Assembly (NCBI RefSeq): GCF_026460885.1
Contig: NZ_JAOVZW010000008.1
Span: forward strand, 1-64,000
From: Chryseobacterium formosum
Lineage (GTDB): Bacteria; Bacteroidota; Bacteroidia; Flavobacteriales; Weeksellaceae
Reading direction: 5' to 3'
DNA length: 64,000 nt
Positions 51,973 through 60,077 of the stretch are shown piece after piece. The translations under genes and the position numbers were made by a program. Within the stretch, counting starts at the first letter, position 1. Each line of letters starts with the position of its first letter. The notes below the pieces were generated by a model. That model was not told the DNA's origin. It worked only from the letters and a program-made list of their open reading frames with translations, and did not search any database.

Positions 51973-52536
51973 ATGAAATTGAGAAAAACGATAGGAATAA
52001 TCTTCATCATACTTATTTTTATTTTAGGGTATTTAAGTGTAGGTATTATATCATTTTTTGGAATGAGATCTTTTTATTCGTATGAAGGATATTGTTCAAG
52101 CAGTAAGCTTCCGAATTTTGTTTCTATTGAACTTTGTGAAGTTCTTATTATTTGCATTCTTATTTCCTATGCAATCTTCTTAGAATCTTTTGAAAGTTTT
52201 AAAAAACATTTGCAGTTTTACAAAGTAATATTTGTATTTCTTCTAATAAATTCAATTTTTTTAGTATATCAAATTATTGAAGACCCGATTGTGTTGGAGG
52301 CAAAAGTAAGCGGCTGGTCAGATCTTCCTCAAAATAATCTTTATATGAGATATAATCCTTTGATTACTTTTCTTGGTATTTATTCAGCGACAATACTATG
52401 GATCAATTTTAGGTTTCAAAAGAAAACCCAGCAACTGAAAAATATATCAAGAATTTTTCTAACTGTTGTACTACTAGCAATTATATCTGTAGCAATTTCA
52501 ACTCAAAATATAGAATATCAAGACTGTAGAGGTTAA
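51973..52536 (+). CDS. hypothetical four-helix membrane protein
   Basis: A 187-residue inner-membrane protein with hydrophobic segments near residues 8-30, 48-66, 80-100, 125-145 and 160-178. It has no known domain. The start is ATG at 51973: an in-frame TTG at 51964 lies directly at the end of the -7 box and cannot be translated from that promoter. A terminator follows at 52566. Confidence 0.65.
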   Translation: MKLRKTIGIIFIILIFILGYLSVGIISFFGMRSFYSYEGYCSSSKLPNFVSIELCEVLIICILISYAIFLESFESFKKHLQFYKVIFVFLLINSIFLVYQIIEDPIVLEAKVSGWSDLPQNNLYMRYNPLITFLGIYSATILWINFRFQKKTQQLKNISRIFLTVVLLAIISVAISTQNIEYQDCRG

Positions 52537-52565
52537 AAATATTTATTAAAAAATAAGATAAAATT

Positions 52566-52592
52566 AAAACTCTCCAATTAGGAGAGTTTTGC
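52566..52592. terminator. bidirectional terminator
   Basis: A perfect 10-bp stem (AAAACTCTCC 52566-52575 and complement 52581-52590) with AATTA loop between convergent genes; the A and T ends give U runs in both directions. Confidence 0.85.
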
Positions 52593-53255
52593 TTATTTAA
52601 AATATTGTGAAATTTTATCTTTTTCTATCTCAGAATAATCTGTTATAACAATATTTGCCAAACTGTAATCTTGATTGTGAGAATGGAAACTCTTGTAAGC
52701 TGCACAAAAAATACTCGCTTTGTGTGCTGCTAAAATTCCATTAGTAGAATCTTCGATAACCATACAGTTTTCAATAGGTTCATTTGCCATTTTTGCGGCA
52801 AGCTGGAAAATTTCCGGATGAGGTTTTGATTCCTTTAAATCTGCACCACTAATTTTTCCACTGAAATATTTTTCTAAACCGAATTTCTCAAAAACCATAT
52901 TAATAGTCGTCATACTTGCTGAAGATGCAACAATTAATTTGATTCCATTTTCATAATAATGCTCAATTAATTTTCTTACTCCCGGAATTAAATCAAATTC
53001 TTCATCATTGTAAAAATAATCTTTGAAATGGGTTCTTTTAATAGCTGTAATATCCTCGTGCGTGTGAGAAAGATTAAATTGGCTAATTAAAGTTTCACAA
53101 ACTTTTTTTGTGGAAGCTCCTGTAAAAGACGTGTAAAGTTCTTCAGAAACCTCAATTTCAAGTTGATTAAATGTTTTGAAATAAGCTTTCCTGTGCAGTG
53201 GTTCTGTATCTACAATCACGCCATCCATATCGAACAGCACAGCTTTTAAGGACAT
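52593..53255 (-). CDS. HAD-superfamily phosphatase (beta-phosphoglucomutase-like)
   Basis: A 220-residue HAD hydrolase. Motif I is VLFDMDGVIVDTEP (nucleophile Asp), motif II LIVASSAS, and motifs III/IV are SKPHPEIF and MVIEDSTNGILAA. A helical cap lies between I and II (~20-85). The exact sugar or nucleotide phosphate is unknown. The start is ATG at 53255, not the in-frame TTG at 53273, which is part of its -7 promoter box. Confidence 0.88.
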   Translation of the reverse strand: MSLKAVLFDMDGVIVDTEPLHRKAYFKTFNQLEIEVSEELYTSFTGASTKKVCETLISQFNLSHTHEDITAIKRTHFKDYFYNDEEFDLIPGVRKLIEHYYENGIKLIVASSASMTTINMVFEKFGLEKYFSGKISGADLKESKPHPEIFQLAAKMANEPIENCMVIEDSTNGILAAHKASIFCAAYKSFHSHNQDYSLANIVITDYSEIEKDKISQYFK

Positions 53256-53270
53256 AAATTTTATTTTGTG

Positions 53271-53278
53271 CAAAATTA
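53271..53278 (-). promoter_or_regulatory. -7 promoter element of the HAD phosphatase gene
   Basis: Minus-strand TAATTTTG ends 15 nt before the ATG at 53255. Part of the divergent gap with speB. Confidence 0.5.
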
Positions 53279-53368
53279 ATGTTTTAATATTTAAAGGGTA
53301 AATGATTTTAATTTTTAAATCTCATAATTTGTTACTTATAACTTTAAATACTTACAATATCTTCTTCT

Positions 53369-53376
53369 TATCTTTG
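53369..53376 (+). promoter_or_regulatory. -7 promoter element of speB
   Basis: TATCTTTG matches the -7 consensus exactly, 46 nt before the speB start. No good -33. Confidence 0.5.
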
Positions 53377-53422
53377 CCGCAAATATTTCAATCTTTAAAA
53401 ACATTTAATTTTAAATCATATT

Positions 53423-54274
53423 ATGAAAACATACGCAGGAATTCCTGAAGAAAATGCTTCATTAGAAAATTCAAAAGTAGTTTTGGTAACGGTTCCTTAC
53501 GATGGAACTTCAACTTGGGGAAAAGGTGCCGACAAAGGTCCGGAATTGTTTTTAGATGCTTCTGAAAATATGGAATTGTACGACATTGAAACAGGTACAG
53601 AGCCTTATCTTGAAGGAGTTTACTTAGCTGGAGAAGTTTCTGAAAATTCAACTCCTGAAGCTATGACGGAAGCGGTTTATCAGAAAACAAAAGAATTGTT
53701 GGCAACAGATAAATTATTCACACTTTTTGGTGGAGAGCATTCTGTTTCTATCGGTTCGATTCGTGCGGTTGGAGAAAAATTTGAAAATTTGACGGTTCTT
53801 CAGTTAGACGCTCACACAGATTTGCGTCCTGATTTTCACGGTTCTACTTCTAATCATGCTTGTGCGGTTTTTGAAGCCAATCAGAAGCATAATTTGGTAC
53901 AGGTGGGAATTCGTTCTATGGATGTTGAAGAAGTGGAATATTTACCGGAAGGAAGAGTGTTTTTTGCTCACGAAATTGCCAATAACGAAAATTGGGTAAA
54001 TGATGTTTTAGAAAAAGTTTCAGGAAACGTTTACATCACCATCGATTTGGATGCTTTTGATCCTTCAATCGCTCCATCTACCGGAACTCCTGAACCAGGA
54101 GGTTTGCAATGGTATCCAACTTTGGAATTGTTGAGAAAAGTTTTCGAAAAATGTAATGTTGTCGCTTTTGATATTGTTGAATTGATGGATTCTGCGTATT
54201 CAAAACCAAGTGCATTTTTAGCAGCAAAATTATATTACAAAATGTTGGCGTATTATCATATCAACAAAGATTAA
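53423..54274 (+). CDS. speB: agmatinase
   Basis: A 283-residue ureohydrolase that splits agmatine into putrescine and urea, using two Mn ions. Metal-site motifs are GGEHSVS (His), LDAHTDLR (Asp-His-Asp) and TIDLDAFDPSIAPSTGTPEPGG (two Asp). Normal length. It works with the arginine decarboxylase at 50477 in the arginine-to-putrescine route. A large palindromic element follows. Confidence 0.93.
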   Translation: MKTYAGIPEENASLENSKVVLVTVPYDGTSTWGKGADKGPELFLDASENMELYDIETGTEPYLEGVYLAGEVSENSTPEAMTEAVYQKTKELLATDKLFTLFGGEHSVSIGSIRAVGEKFENLTVLQLDAHTDLRPDFHGSTSNHACAVFEANQKHNLVQVGIRSMDVEEVEYLPEGRVFFAHEIANNENWVNDVLEKVSGNVYITIDLDAFDPSIAPSTGTPEPGGLQWYPTLELLRKVFEKCNVVAFDIVELMDSAYSKPSAFLAAKLYYKMLAYYHINKD

Positions 54275-54304
54275 AAATTCTTTGCAAACTGATTTAATAG
54301 TAAA

Positions 54305-54450
54305 AGACTAAACACATAAGTCACAGAGAGTTAATTTGTCTGCGTATATTTTAGAGCACATAAGCTTTAAAAATCTTTGATTTTCTCTCCTGTGTTCTAA
54401 ATATTTTCAAAGTTGTAAGCTAAAAACTAATGTGACTTATGTGTTAAAAA
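54305..54450. repeat. ~135-bp intergenic hairpin element between speB and ada
   Basis: Perfect 15-bp terminal inverted repeats AACACATAAGTCACA (54311-54325) and TGTGACTTATGTGTT (54431-54445) enclose ~105 bp. Inside there is a second pair, TTTAGAGCACA and TGTGTTCTAAA. It carries no gene and resembles a non-autonomous palindromic element. Confidence 0.65.
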
Positions 54451-54544
54451 AAATATATGGTTCTCAGAGTTTCCAAAATTCCGCAAGAAACGGATTTTTT
54501 CTTTCAGTTTTTCTTCTGACATTTGTGAGGTAAAATAAAATGAA

Positions 54545-55399
54545 ATGTCCAGACAAGATCAAATAGATTATCAGAGAATTGCCAAAGCGATAGAATATAT
54601 TCAGAGCAATTTTAAGCTTCAGCCAAATTTGGATGAGGTTGCTGAAAAAGTAAATTTGAGTCCGGCTCATTTTCAGAAGATATTTACCGATTGGGCAGGA
54701 ACAAGTCCGAAGAAATTTTTGCAGTTCATCAGTCTTGAACATGCAAAAAGTTTATTAAAAGAAAAAAAAGCAAGCTTGTTTGATGCAGCTTTAGAAACCG
54801 GACTTTCAAGTACAAGCAGATTGCATGATTTGTTTGTGAATATTGAAGGAATGTCTCCTGCAGAATATAAAAACGGCGGAAAAAATCTGAGAATAAATTA
54901 CAGTTTCTCCGAAAGCCCTTTTGGAAAAATTATCACAGCATCTACCGAAAAAGGGATTTGCTATATTGCTTTCGAGGAAAATTTAGAACATGCATTGAGA
55001 GATTTACATAGTAGATTTCCCAATGCATTTTTTATTGAAAAGAAAGATGAACTTCAACAAAATGCTTTGTCCATTTTTAATAAAGACTGGTCGAAACTTA
55101 ATACGATTAAACTTCACTTAAAAGGAACAGATTTTCAGTTGAAAGTCTGGGAAAGTTTATTGAAAATTCCATTAGGAAAACTGTCCACGTACGGAAATTT
55201 AGCAAATGAAATAGGAAATCCGAAAGCTTCAAGAGCAGTGGGAACAGCAATTGGAAGTAATCCCGTTGCTTTTCTCATTCCTTGTCACCGTGTGATACAA
55301 TCTTCAGGGAAAATTGGTGGTTATATGTGGGGAAGTGACAGAAAACAGATGATTATCGGCTGGGAAAGTGCGAAAATTTATTCTGATAATTCTATCTAA
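54545..55399 (+). CDS. ada: bifunctional AraC-type regulator / O6-methylguanine-DNA methyltransferase
   Basis: A 284-residue protein with an AraC helix-turn-helix domain (~8-105: AIEYIQSNFKLQPNLDEVAEKVNLSPAHFQKIFTDWAG in parts) and a C-terminal Ada/MGMT domain (~118-278) with acceptor Cys247 in LIPCHRVIQSSG. The N-terminal zinc domain of E. coli Ada, which takes methyl from phosphotriesters, is absent. So its signal for activation is unclear. alkB lies downstream, which makes an alkylation-repair pair. Confidence 0.9.
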   Translation: MSRQDQIDYQRIAKAIEYIQSNFKLQPNLDEVAEKVNLSPAHFQKIFTDWAGTSPKKFLQFISLEHAKSLLKEKKASLFDAALETGLSSTSRLHDLFVNIEGMSPAEYKNGGKNLRINYSFSESPFGKIITASTEKGICYIAFEENLEHALRDLHSRFPNAFFIEKKDELQQNALSIFNKDWSKLNTIKLHLKGTDFQLKVWESLLKIPLGKLSTYGNLANEIGNPKASRAVGTAIGSNPVAFLIPCHRVIQSSGKIGGYMWGSDRKQMIIGWESAKIYSDNSI

Positions 55400-55404
55400 A
55401 ATTT

Positions 55405-55535
55405 GAACCATTAAGATTTGTTTTTAAGAGGTTAAGTTTAATTAAGAAAAAATCAAATAGATTTTTAGTAAATAAGCTGCTTAAAGCGAAGCTCAACTTA
55501 ATATTCTTAATTCCTTAATAGAATCTTAATGGTTC
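55405..55535. repeat. 131-bp intergenic hairpin element between ada and alkB
   Basis: Perfect 14-bp terminal inverted repeats GAACCATTAAGATT (55405-55418) and AATCTTAATGGTTC (55522-55535), with further inner complementarity such as TTAATTAAGAA and TTCTTAATT. Same general plan as the element at 54305 but with different arms. Confidence 0.65.
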
Positions 55536-55555
55536 AGAATTAAATATTTAAACCA

Positions 55556-56167
55556 ATGAATAGTTTATTTGATAGCCCACAAGATTTTCCCATTAATATT
55601 CTTCCCAAAGACGGAATCACAGAATATTACGGGAAGATTTTTTCTGATGCTGAATGTGAAAAATATTATCAATATTTATTCAACCAAATTCCTTGGGAAA
55701 ATGACGAGGCGGTCATTTTCGGAAAGCTAATTTATACCAAAAGAAAAGTAGCGTGGTTTGGTGAGAGAGAATTTGAATACACTTATTCTAATCGCACAAA
55801 ATATGCAAAACTCTGGACTCCTGAATTATTACAGTTAAAACAAAAATGTGAAGAAGTTTCCGGCGAAACCTATAATTCATGTCTTCTCAATTTGTACCAC
55901 GACGGAAGCGAAGGAATGGCATATCACAGCGATGGAGAAAAAGATTTGAGAAAACATGGTGCAATTGCCTCTCTAACTTTCGGAGCGGAAAGAAAATTCT
56001 CTTTCAAACATAAAGTTTCTAAAGAAAGAATTGATATTTCACTGGAAAACGGAAGTTTACTCGTGATGAAAGGAACAACTCAGGAAAACTGGCTTCACAG
56101 ACTTCCACCAACCACAAAAGTAAAAACTCCAAGAGTAAATCTGACTTTCAGAACAATTGAGGAATAA
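55556..56167 (+). CDS. alkB: AlkB-family Fe(II)/2-oxoglutarate DNA dealkylase
   Basis: A 203-residue double-stranded beta-helix dioxygenase that oxidatively removes methyl groups from 1-methyladenine and 3-methylcytosine. The iron ligands are His124-x-Asp126 (YHSDGE) and His181 (WLHRLPP); the 2-oxoglutarate arginine is in TPRVNLTFR. NLYHDGSEGMAYHSDGE and KVAWFGEREFEYTYS fit the ALKBH2/3-like branch. It follows ada, separated by a hairpin element. Confidence 0.92.
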   Translation: MNSLFDSPQDFPINILPKDGITEYYGKIFSDAECEKYYQYLFNQIPWENDEAVIFGKLIYTKRKVAWFGEREFEYTYSNRTKYAKLWTPELLQLKQKCEEVSGETYNSCLLNLYHDGSEGMAYHSDGEKDLRKHGAIASLTFGAERKFSFKHKVSKERIDISLENGSLLVMKGTTQENWLHRLPPTTKVKTPRVNLTFRTIEE

Positions 56168-56168
56168 A

Positions 56169-56197
56169 AATAGCAGTGTAAATTACACTGCTATTCT
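56169..56197. terminator. bidirectional terminator after alkB
   Basis: A perfect 13-bp stem (AATAGCAGTGTAA 56169-56181 and complement 56183-56195) with tail; it separates alkB from the convergent hydrolase. Confidence 0.82.
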
Positions 56198-56216
56198 TTA
56201 CAAACTTAATTTTGTT

Positions 56217-56244
56217 CTAACTTCTAACTTCTAACTTCTAACTT
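56217..56244. repeat. heptamer tandem repeat TAACTTC
   Basis: About three and a half copies of a 7-bp unit (CTAACTT/TAACTTC) precede the stop of the hydrolase gene. A short slippage-prone microsatellite just outside the coding region. Confidence 0.7.
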
Positions 56245-58099
56245 ATTCCAAAACCTCAACCTCAATCGCCGAGTCTTCAAAAACTTTGATAAACGCTTTA
56301 GTATAATCTTCCTTTGTAGCAAAATTAGGATTTTCCATAAACTTCTGCGGATTAATGGCAAACAAAGGAAACCAAGTAGAAGAAATCTGAATCTGAATTT
56401 TGTGTCCTTTCTTAAAAGTATGAACTACATCCTGCAACCTGAAATTTACAGCAGTTTTCTGATTGGCAACCAAAGCTTCTCCTTTTTCTCTCGAATTTCT
56501 GAATCTTGCAGGCATAATTTCGCTTCTTACCATTTGATGGTAATTTCCGTAAATCACGCCGTCTTTCTTTTCGGTTGGTTTAAAATCTTCGGGATAAACA
56601 TCAATTAATTTAACGGCAAAATCTGCATCGGTAGAAGTCGAGGCAATATTTAATTTTGCTAAAATTTCTCCCGAAAAAGTCATGTCTTCTGTTAAAACCT
56701 CAGTTGTGAAAGTTAATACATCAGGTCTTCCAACAGCGAATCTTTGATCTTCCGACATATAATTTCTTGGCGTAAATCCGTTAAAATCTTTCAGATTATC
56801 AGAACTTAAAACAGGATTATTGGGATCACTGTAATATTCTGAAAAACCTTGTCCGGCAGAATTTTTTAAAGTTCCGTTGGCTAAATAAAAGTTGACTTTC
56901 TTTGCTTCTTTTGGTGGATAGGTTGCAAATTCACGCCATTTTTTTGCTCCGGTGTCATACATTAAAGCTTCCGGTAAACCTGCGTCTTGTTTGGTATTTC
57001 CTTTTAAATAATGATTGAAAAATTTCGTTTCAATATTTTTTTGGTAATACGTTGCGATGCTGTCTCCAAAATAGATTTGATTATGAAAATGCTTTCCTTC
57101 TTCACGTCCCCAACCTCCATGAGAAAAAGGTCCCATTACTATTGTGTTCTTAGCTTTTGGACTAGTCTTTTCGATGGTTTTATAAATATTTAGCGGTCCG
57201 GATAAATCTTCTGCATCAAACCAACCTCCAACTGTCATTATTGCATGATTGATATTTTTAAGATGTGGTAAAAGACCTCTTTTTTGCCAGAATTCATCAT
57301 AATTGGGGTGATTCATAATTTCGGTCATGAAGAAATTATCTTTGTAATATTTTTCGTAACCATCTTTCAAAGTTCCCATGTCTCGGTAGAATTTTAAACC
57401 GTCTTCAGAAGTTGCTTTAATCATAGAATCAGAATACCATGCTTTATTTTCAGGTTTTGTTTTTTGAACTCCGAATACAGGGAAGGTTTTAAAATAACCC
57501 AACATAAATCTTCCATTATGCAGGAAATCGTCATTCCAGAAATCTGAAATCGGAGCTTGTGGAGATGAAGCTACCAAAGCAGGATGTTGCGCCAAAGTTC
57601 CTACAGCCGTATAAAAACCGGGATAAGAAGTTCCGTATTGACCAACTTTTCCGTTGTTGTCTTTGATGTTTTTAATTAAATATTCTATCGAGTCGTAAGT
57701 ATCGGTGCTTTCGTCGACATCTTTCTTTGTTTTCTTTTCTACTTGCGGTGTCATATTAGTGAAAGTTCCTTCACTCATGTACCTTCCGCGAACATCCTGA
57801 TAGACAAAAATGTATTTATCATTCATTAGATATTTATTCGGACCAAGACTTCTGCGATATTCATTTTCACCATAAGGTGCAATGCTATAGCAGGTTCTCT
57901 GCATCAGAAAAGGATATTTGTTTTTATTTGAAATATCTTTCGGAATATAGACTGCCGTAAACAATTTTGTACCATCACGCATCGGAATATAAAATTCCTG
58001 CTTCGTGAAATTATCTTTTACATAATTATCTTGCGGTTGAGTTTGCGCATTCCCAAATAGGAAAAGCAAAAGCAGTAAAAATGAATATCGAAAGTTCAT
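56243..58099 (-). CDS. secreted CocE/NonD-family hydrolase (alpha-amino-acid ester hydrolase / X-Pro dipeptidyl-peptidase type)
   Basis: A 618-residue exported serine hydrolase. Signal peptide at ~1-19 (GNAQTQ). An alpha/beta-hydrolase domain with nucleophile Ser158 in QYGTSYPGF (the GxSYxG motif), QDVRGRYMSEG before it, the acid in VGGWFDAEDL and the His in PFSHGGWGR. A C-terminal jelly-roll domain (~420-618) completes the CocE layout. Such enzymes cut peptide-like amides or esters. No lipobox and no T9SS tail, so it is probably periplasmic. Confidence 0.9.
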   Translation of the reverse strand: MNFRYSFLLLLLFLFGNAQTQPQDNYVKDNFTKQEFYIPMRDGTKLFTAVYIPKDISNKNKYPFLMQRTCYSIAPYGENEYRRSLGPNKYLMNDKYIFVYQDVRGRYMSEGTFTNMTPQVEKKTKKDVDESTDTYDSIEYLIKNIKDNNGKVGQYGTSYPGFYTAVGTLAQHPALVASSPQAPISDFWNDDFLHNGRFMLGYFKTFPVFGVQKTKPENKAWYSDSMIKATSEDGLKFYRDMGTLKDGYEKYYKDNFFMTEIMNHPNYDEFWQKRGLLPHLKNINHAIMTVGGWFDAEDLSGPLNIYKTIEKTSPKAKNTIVMGPFSHGGWGREEGKHFHNQIYFGDSIATYYQKNIETKFFNHYLKGNTKQDAGLPEALMYDTGAKKWREFATYPPKEAKKVNFYLANGTLKNSAGQGFSEYYSDPNNPVLSSDNLKDFNGFTPRNYMSEDQRFAVGRPDVLTFTTEVLTEDMTFSGEILAKLNIASTSTDADFAVKLIDVYPEDFKPTEKKDGVIYGNYHQMVRSEIMPARFRNSREKGEALVANQKTAVNFRLQDVVHTFKKGHKIQIQISSTWFPLFAINPQKFMENPNFATKEDYTKAFIKVFEDSAIEVEVLE

Positions 58100-58249
58100 A
58101 GATGAAATTTGATGCTAATTTAATGATTAAAAAGTTTTGGTGGTTATGGTTTGAAAGATGAAGTGTTAGGAAATGAAAAAGACCGGAATTTCTTCTGATC
58201 TTTTGTTGTGTAAAGCGTCAAATCGTGTTTGGTTATACAATTGAAAATA

Positions 58250-58735
58250 TTATTTTGCTTTCCATTTTGTACCATCAGTAAATACAACTTCATAAGCTCT
58301 TGCAGTTAAAACTTTATCTCCATTTCTACTTAATACATTCCATTCGGAAGTTCGCTTTTTTCCTACCTTTAAAATATCGTCGGTAAATCCTCCGCCATTT
58401 CCATCTGTAATACCCATGTCTGCCGGTTCTCCGAAAGAATCTTCGCCATACCACTCAAATTTAATGGCTTTTATGTCTTTGTTTGAAATGTTTTTATAAG
58501 TAAGCTCAACATCTTTATAAGTTGAATATTCTTTTTCTATAAAACGTGATTTTATTATAGTTACAGGAGTGTCAGAGTCTTCTTTATTCTCTATAGCAGA
58601 TTCTTTTTTAACTGATTTTGTAATGCTGTCAACCATTTGTTGGGCTTTCATTTCTATTTCAGGAGAATATTTATTTTCTTCTTTTTTACAACTAATTAAT
58701 GAAATTGCAGATAAAATGACAAAAAATTTATTCAT
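58250..58735 (-). CDS. putative lipoprotein, 161 residues
   Basis: The lipobox LISC at residues 13-16 gives a lipid-modified Cys16. A Lys/Glu-rich linker follows, then a beta-rich domain (~60-161) with DVELTYKNISNKDIKAIKFEWYG, GGGFTDDILKVGKKRTSEWNV and ARAYEVVFTDGTKWKAK. This is an immunoglobulin-like fold seen in small proteins of unknown role. It is a single gene. Confidence 0.75.
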   Translation of the reverse strand: MNKFFVILSAISLISCKKEENKYSPEIEMKAQQMVDSITKSVKKESAIENKEDSDTPVTIIKSRFIEKEYSTYKDVELTYKNISNKDIKAIKFEWYGEDSFGEPADMGITDGNGGGFTDDILKVGKKRTSEWNVLSRNGDKVLTARAYEVVFTDGTKWKAK

Positions 58736-58877
58736 AAATACTTGTTTAAAATTATTATTCTTTTGGATATAAAAATAATATTTGAAATGTTATAAAAATT
58801 ACGGTTTTCCTCATTCAAGCAATAAATTGAAAAAGCATTTAAACCAAGACACTTCTATTTTCATTCAAACTCATTAT

Positions 58878-59045
58878 ACATAAACTCCAAACATGTATGT
58901 TTGCTCTTACACTCATCTTACATTAGGTCCAAACAAGGTTGTTTGTATTCACAATCAATTGACATTGAATTGAAACACGGTTGTTTGTCCTTACAATCAA
59001 GATACATTGAGTTCAAACAATGGTGTTTGTATCTAAATGCAATTT
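58878..59045. repeat. four tandem 42-bp units, each with a CAAACA-TGTTTG palindrome
   Basis: Units start at 58878, 58920, 58962 and 59004, each exactly 42 bp with no spacer. Each begins ACATwrR-like ACATT/ACATA and carries a 16-bp palindrome at 58888, 58930, 58972 and 59014 (CAAACA-n4-TGTTTG; the first two are perfect over all 14 outer bases, the third has one mismatched outer pair). Sequence outside the palindromes is less conserved. 42 bp is four helical turns, so the sites face the same side of DNA. Confidence 0.9.
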
Positions 59046-59057
59046 ATTTTATATTTG
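59026..59057 (+). promoter_or_regulatory. promoter overlapping the last palindrome
   Basis: TTTG at 59026-59029 (the right end of the fourth palindrome), a 20-nt spacer and TATATTTG at 59050-59057 match both Bacteroidota promoter boxes perfectly. The start codon lies 47 nt after the -7 box. A protein bound to the fourth palindrome would cover the -33 element. Confidence 0.8.
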
Positions 59058-59104
59058 ATTGAATTAATTTTTCAATTATTAATAAAAAAAAACACATTTG
59101 GCGA

Positions 59105-59809
59105 ATGAAAATTTCATTACAAAGAGTAAGCACAAAAGATTTGGCGACGCTTACAGAAAGAACGATCACTGTCTCAGTTTCGGGAAAATATTCGGTTTTG
59201 GCAGATCATCCTTTGATAAACGAACTCACTACGCATTATGCAGATTATGATGCGGTTTATGCTAAGAAAACTTTTAGCGGAAAAGGAAGAGATGTTGCAG
59301 CGGCAGACCATGACAGAGATATTGCTTTTAGTTGTATCAAAGCTTTTTTGAATGGATATCGACAAGTCGTTTCGGTGCCGAATTATGAGGATGCGGAAGA
59401 TTTGTATCAGATTTTTGTGCAATTTGGTTTAGACCTCGACCGTATGAGCTATTCTTCGCAAACAGCTCAGATGAACAAACTGATTGAAGAGCTGGAACTT
59501 CCAGTGAATACTCAGAAAATTGCCAATCTGTCTTTATCTATTGCTTTTGCTAAGATGAAAGCCAAGCATGAGTATTTTGAAGATATTTTCGAAGAACAGA
59601 CAGAGGCGAATGCAAGTCTTCGGCAAATGCAAAGTGCATCATCGGTGCGCCGAAGTTTAGAAAAAACGTTGAAATCTTACTTTAATATGCTCACCGCTAT
59701 GAAAGATATTTCCGATTGGAAAGATGCTTATGCTGAGATTAATGAATTGGTAAAAGCAGCAAAAAATTCTACAGTTGCGAGAAAGAAAAATAATGAAGAA
59801 GCTGAATAA
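59105..59809 (+). CDS. DUF6261-like protein
   Basis: A 234-residue soluble, mostly helical protein. The opening ISLQRVSTKDLATLTERTI resembles the DUF6261 family of Bacteroidota, which have no known function. The middle (~65-110) is SGKGRDVAAADHDRDIAFSCIKAFLNGYRQ, and the C-terminal half is a series of amphipathic helices with a Lys/Glu-rich end. No signal peptide or membrane segment. Its promoter lies behind a four-unit palindrome array, so it is likely under tight control. Confidence 0.75.
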   Translation: MKISLQRVSTKDLATLTERTITVSVSGKYSVLADHPLINELTTHYADYDAVYAKKTFSGKGRDVAAADHDRDIAFSCIKAFLNGYRQVVSVPNYEDAEDLYQIFVQFGLDLDRMSYSSQTAQMNKLIEELELPVNTQKIANLSLSIAFAKMKAKHEYFEDIFEEQTEANASLRQMQSASSVRRSLEKTLKSYFNMLTAMKDISDWKDAYAEINELVKAAKNSTVARKKNNEEAE

Positions 59810-59856
59810 ATGACAATATTAAAAGTCTGTTTAAATTTTATCTAAAAGTTCTTTTT

Positions 59857-59962
59857 TGTCATTCTGAATGGAATTTTGCGAAGCAGTATGAAATGAAGAA
59901 TCTTTTAAAATTCAGGTATTTGGGATTTTTCGACTCCACTTCGTTTCGCTCAAAATGACACA
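59857..59962. repeat. TGTCATTCTGA-type palindromic intergenic repeat
   Basis: TGTCATTCTGA (59857-59867) and TCAAAATGACA (59950-59960) form imperfect terminal inverted arms, with inner GCGAAGCAG...CTTCGTTTCGC complementarity. The motif resembles a REP-like element that I recall as common in flavobacterial genomes. No gene inside. Confidence 0.65.
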
Positions 59963-60027
59963 ATCCTGTAAAATTGAAATTGAGAATTTAAACGGGCTCT
60001 AATTCATCAAAAATAATTTAAAAATAA

Positions 60028-60059
60028 AAAATAGCCAGAGAATTTTCTCCGGCTATTTT
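60028..60059 (-). terminator. terminator of the barrel-protein gene
   Basis: A ~15-bp stem with one mismatch (AAAATAGCCAGAGAA with TTCTCCGGCTATTTT) and A/T-rich ends, 19 nt after the minus-strand stop at 60078. Confidence 0.75.
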
Positions 60060-60077
60060 AGTAGCAATGATTGTGTT

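Larger units (their letters stand above)
58736..59104. other. 369-bp divergent regulatory region
   Basis: No gene. The right half contains the four-unit 42-bp palindrome array (58878-59045) and the promoter for 59105. The left half (58736-58877) is AT-rich and shows no clear structure. Confidence 0.7.

Noticed and set aside
53256..53273. TTG start for the HAD phosphatase
   Set aside because: It overlaps the -7 box TAATTTTG; HAD motif I begins just after the ATG at 53255.
54464..54742. 92-codon reverse frame at the start of ada
   Set aside because: Mostly antisense to ada, no recognisable product.
58878..59045. CRISPR array
   Set aside because: The units are contiguous with no unique spacers, the palindrome is short, and no cas genes are near. 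An operator-like tandem array explains it better.
59810..60077. Insertion sequence or MITE with gene
   Set aside because: No transposase and no terminal target-site duplication could be seen; only a REP-like palindrome.
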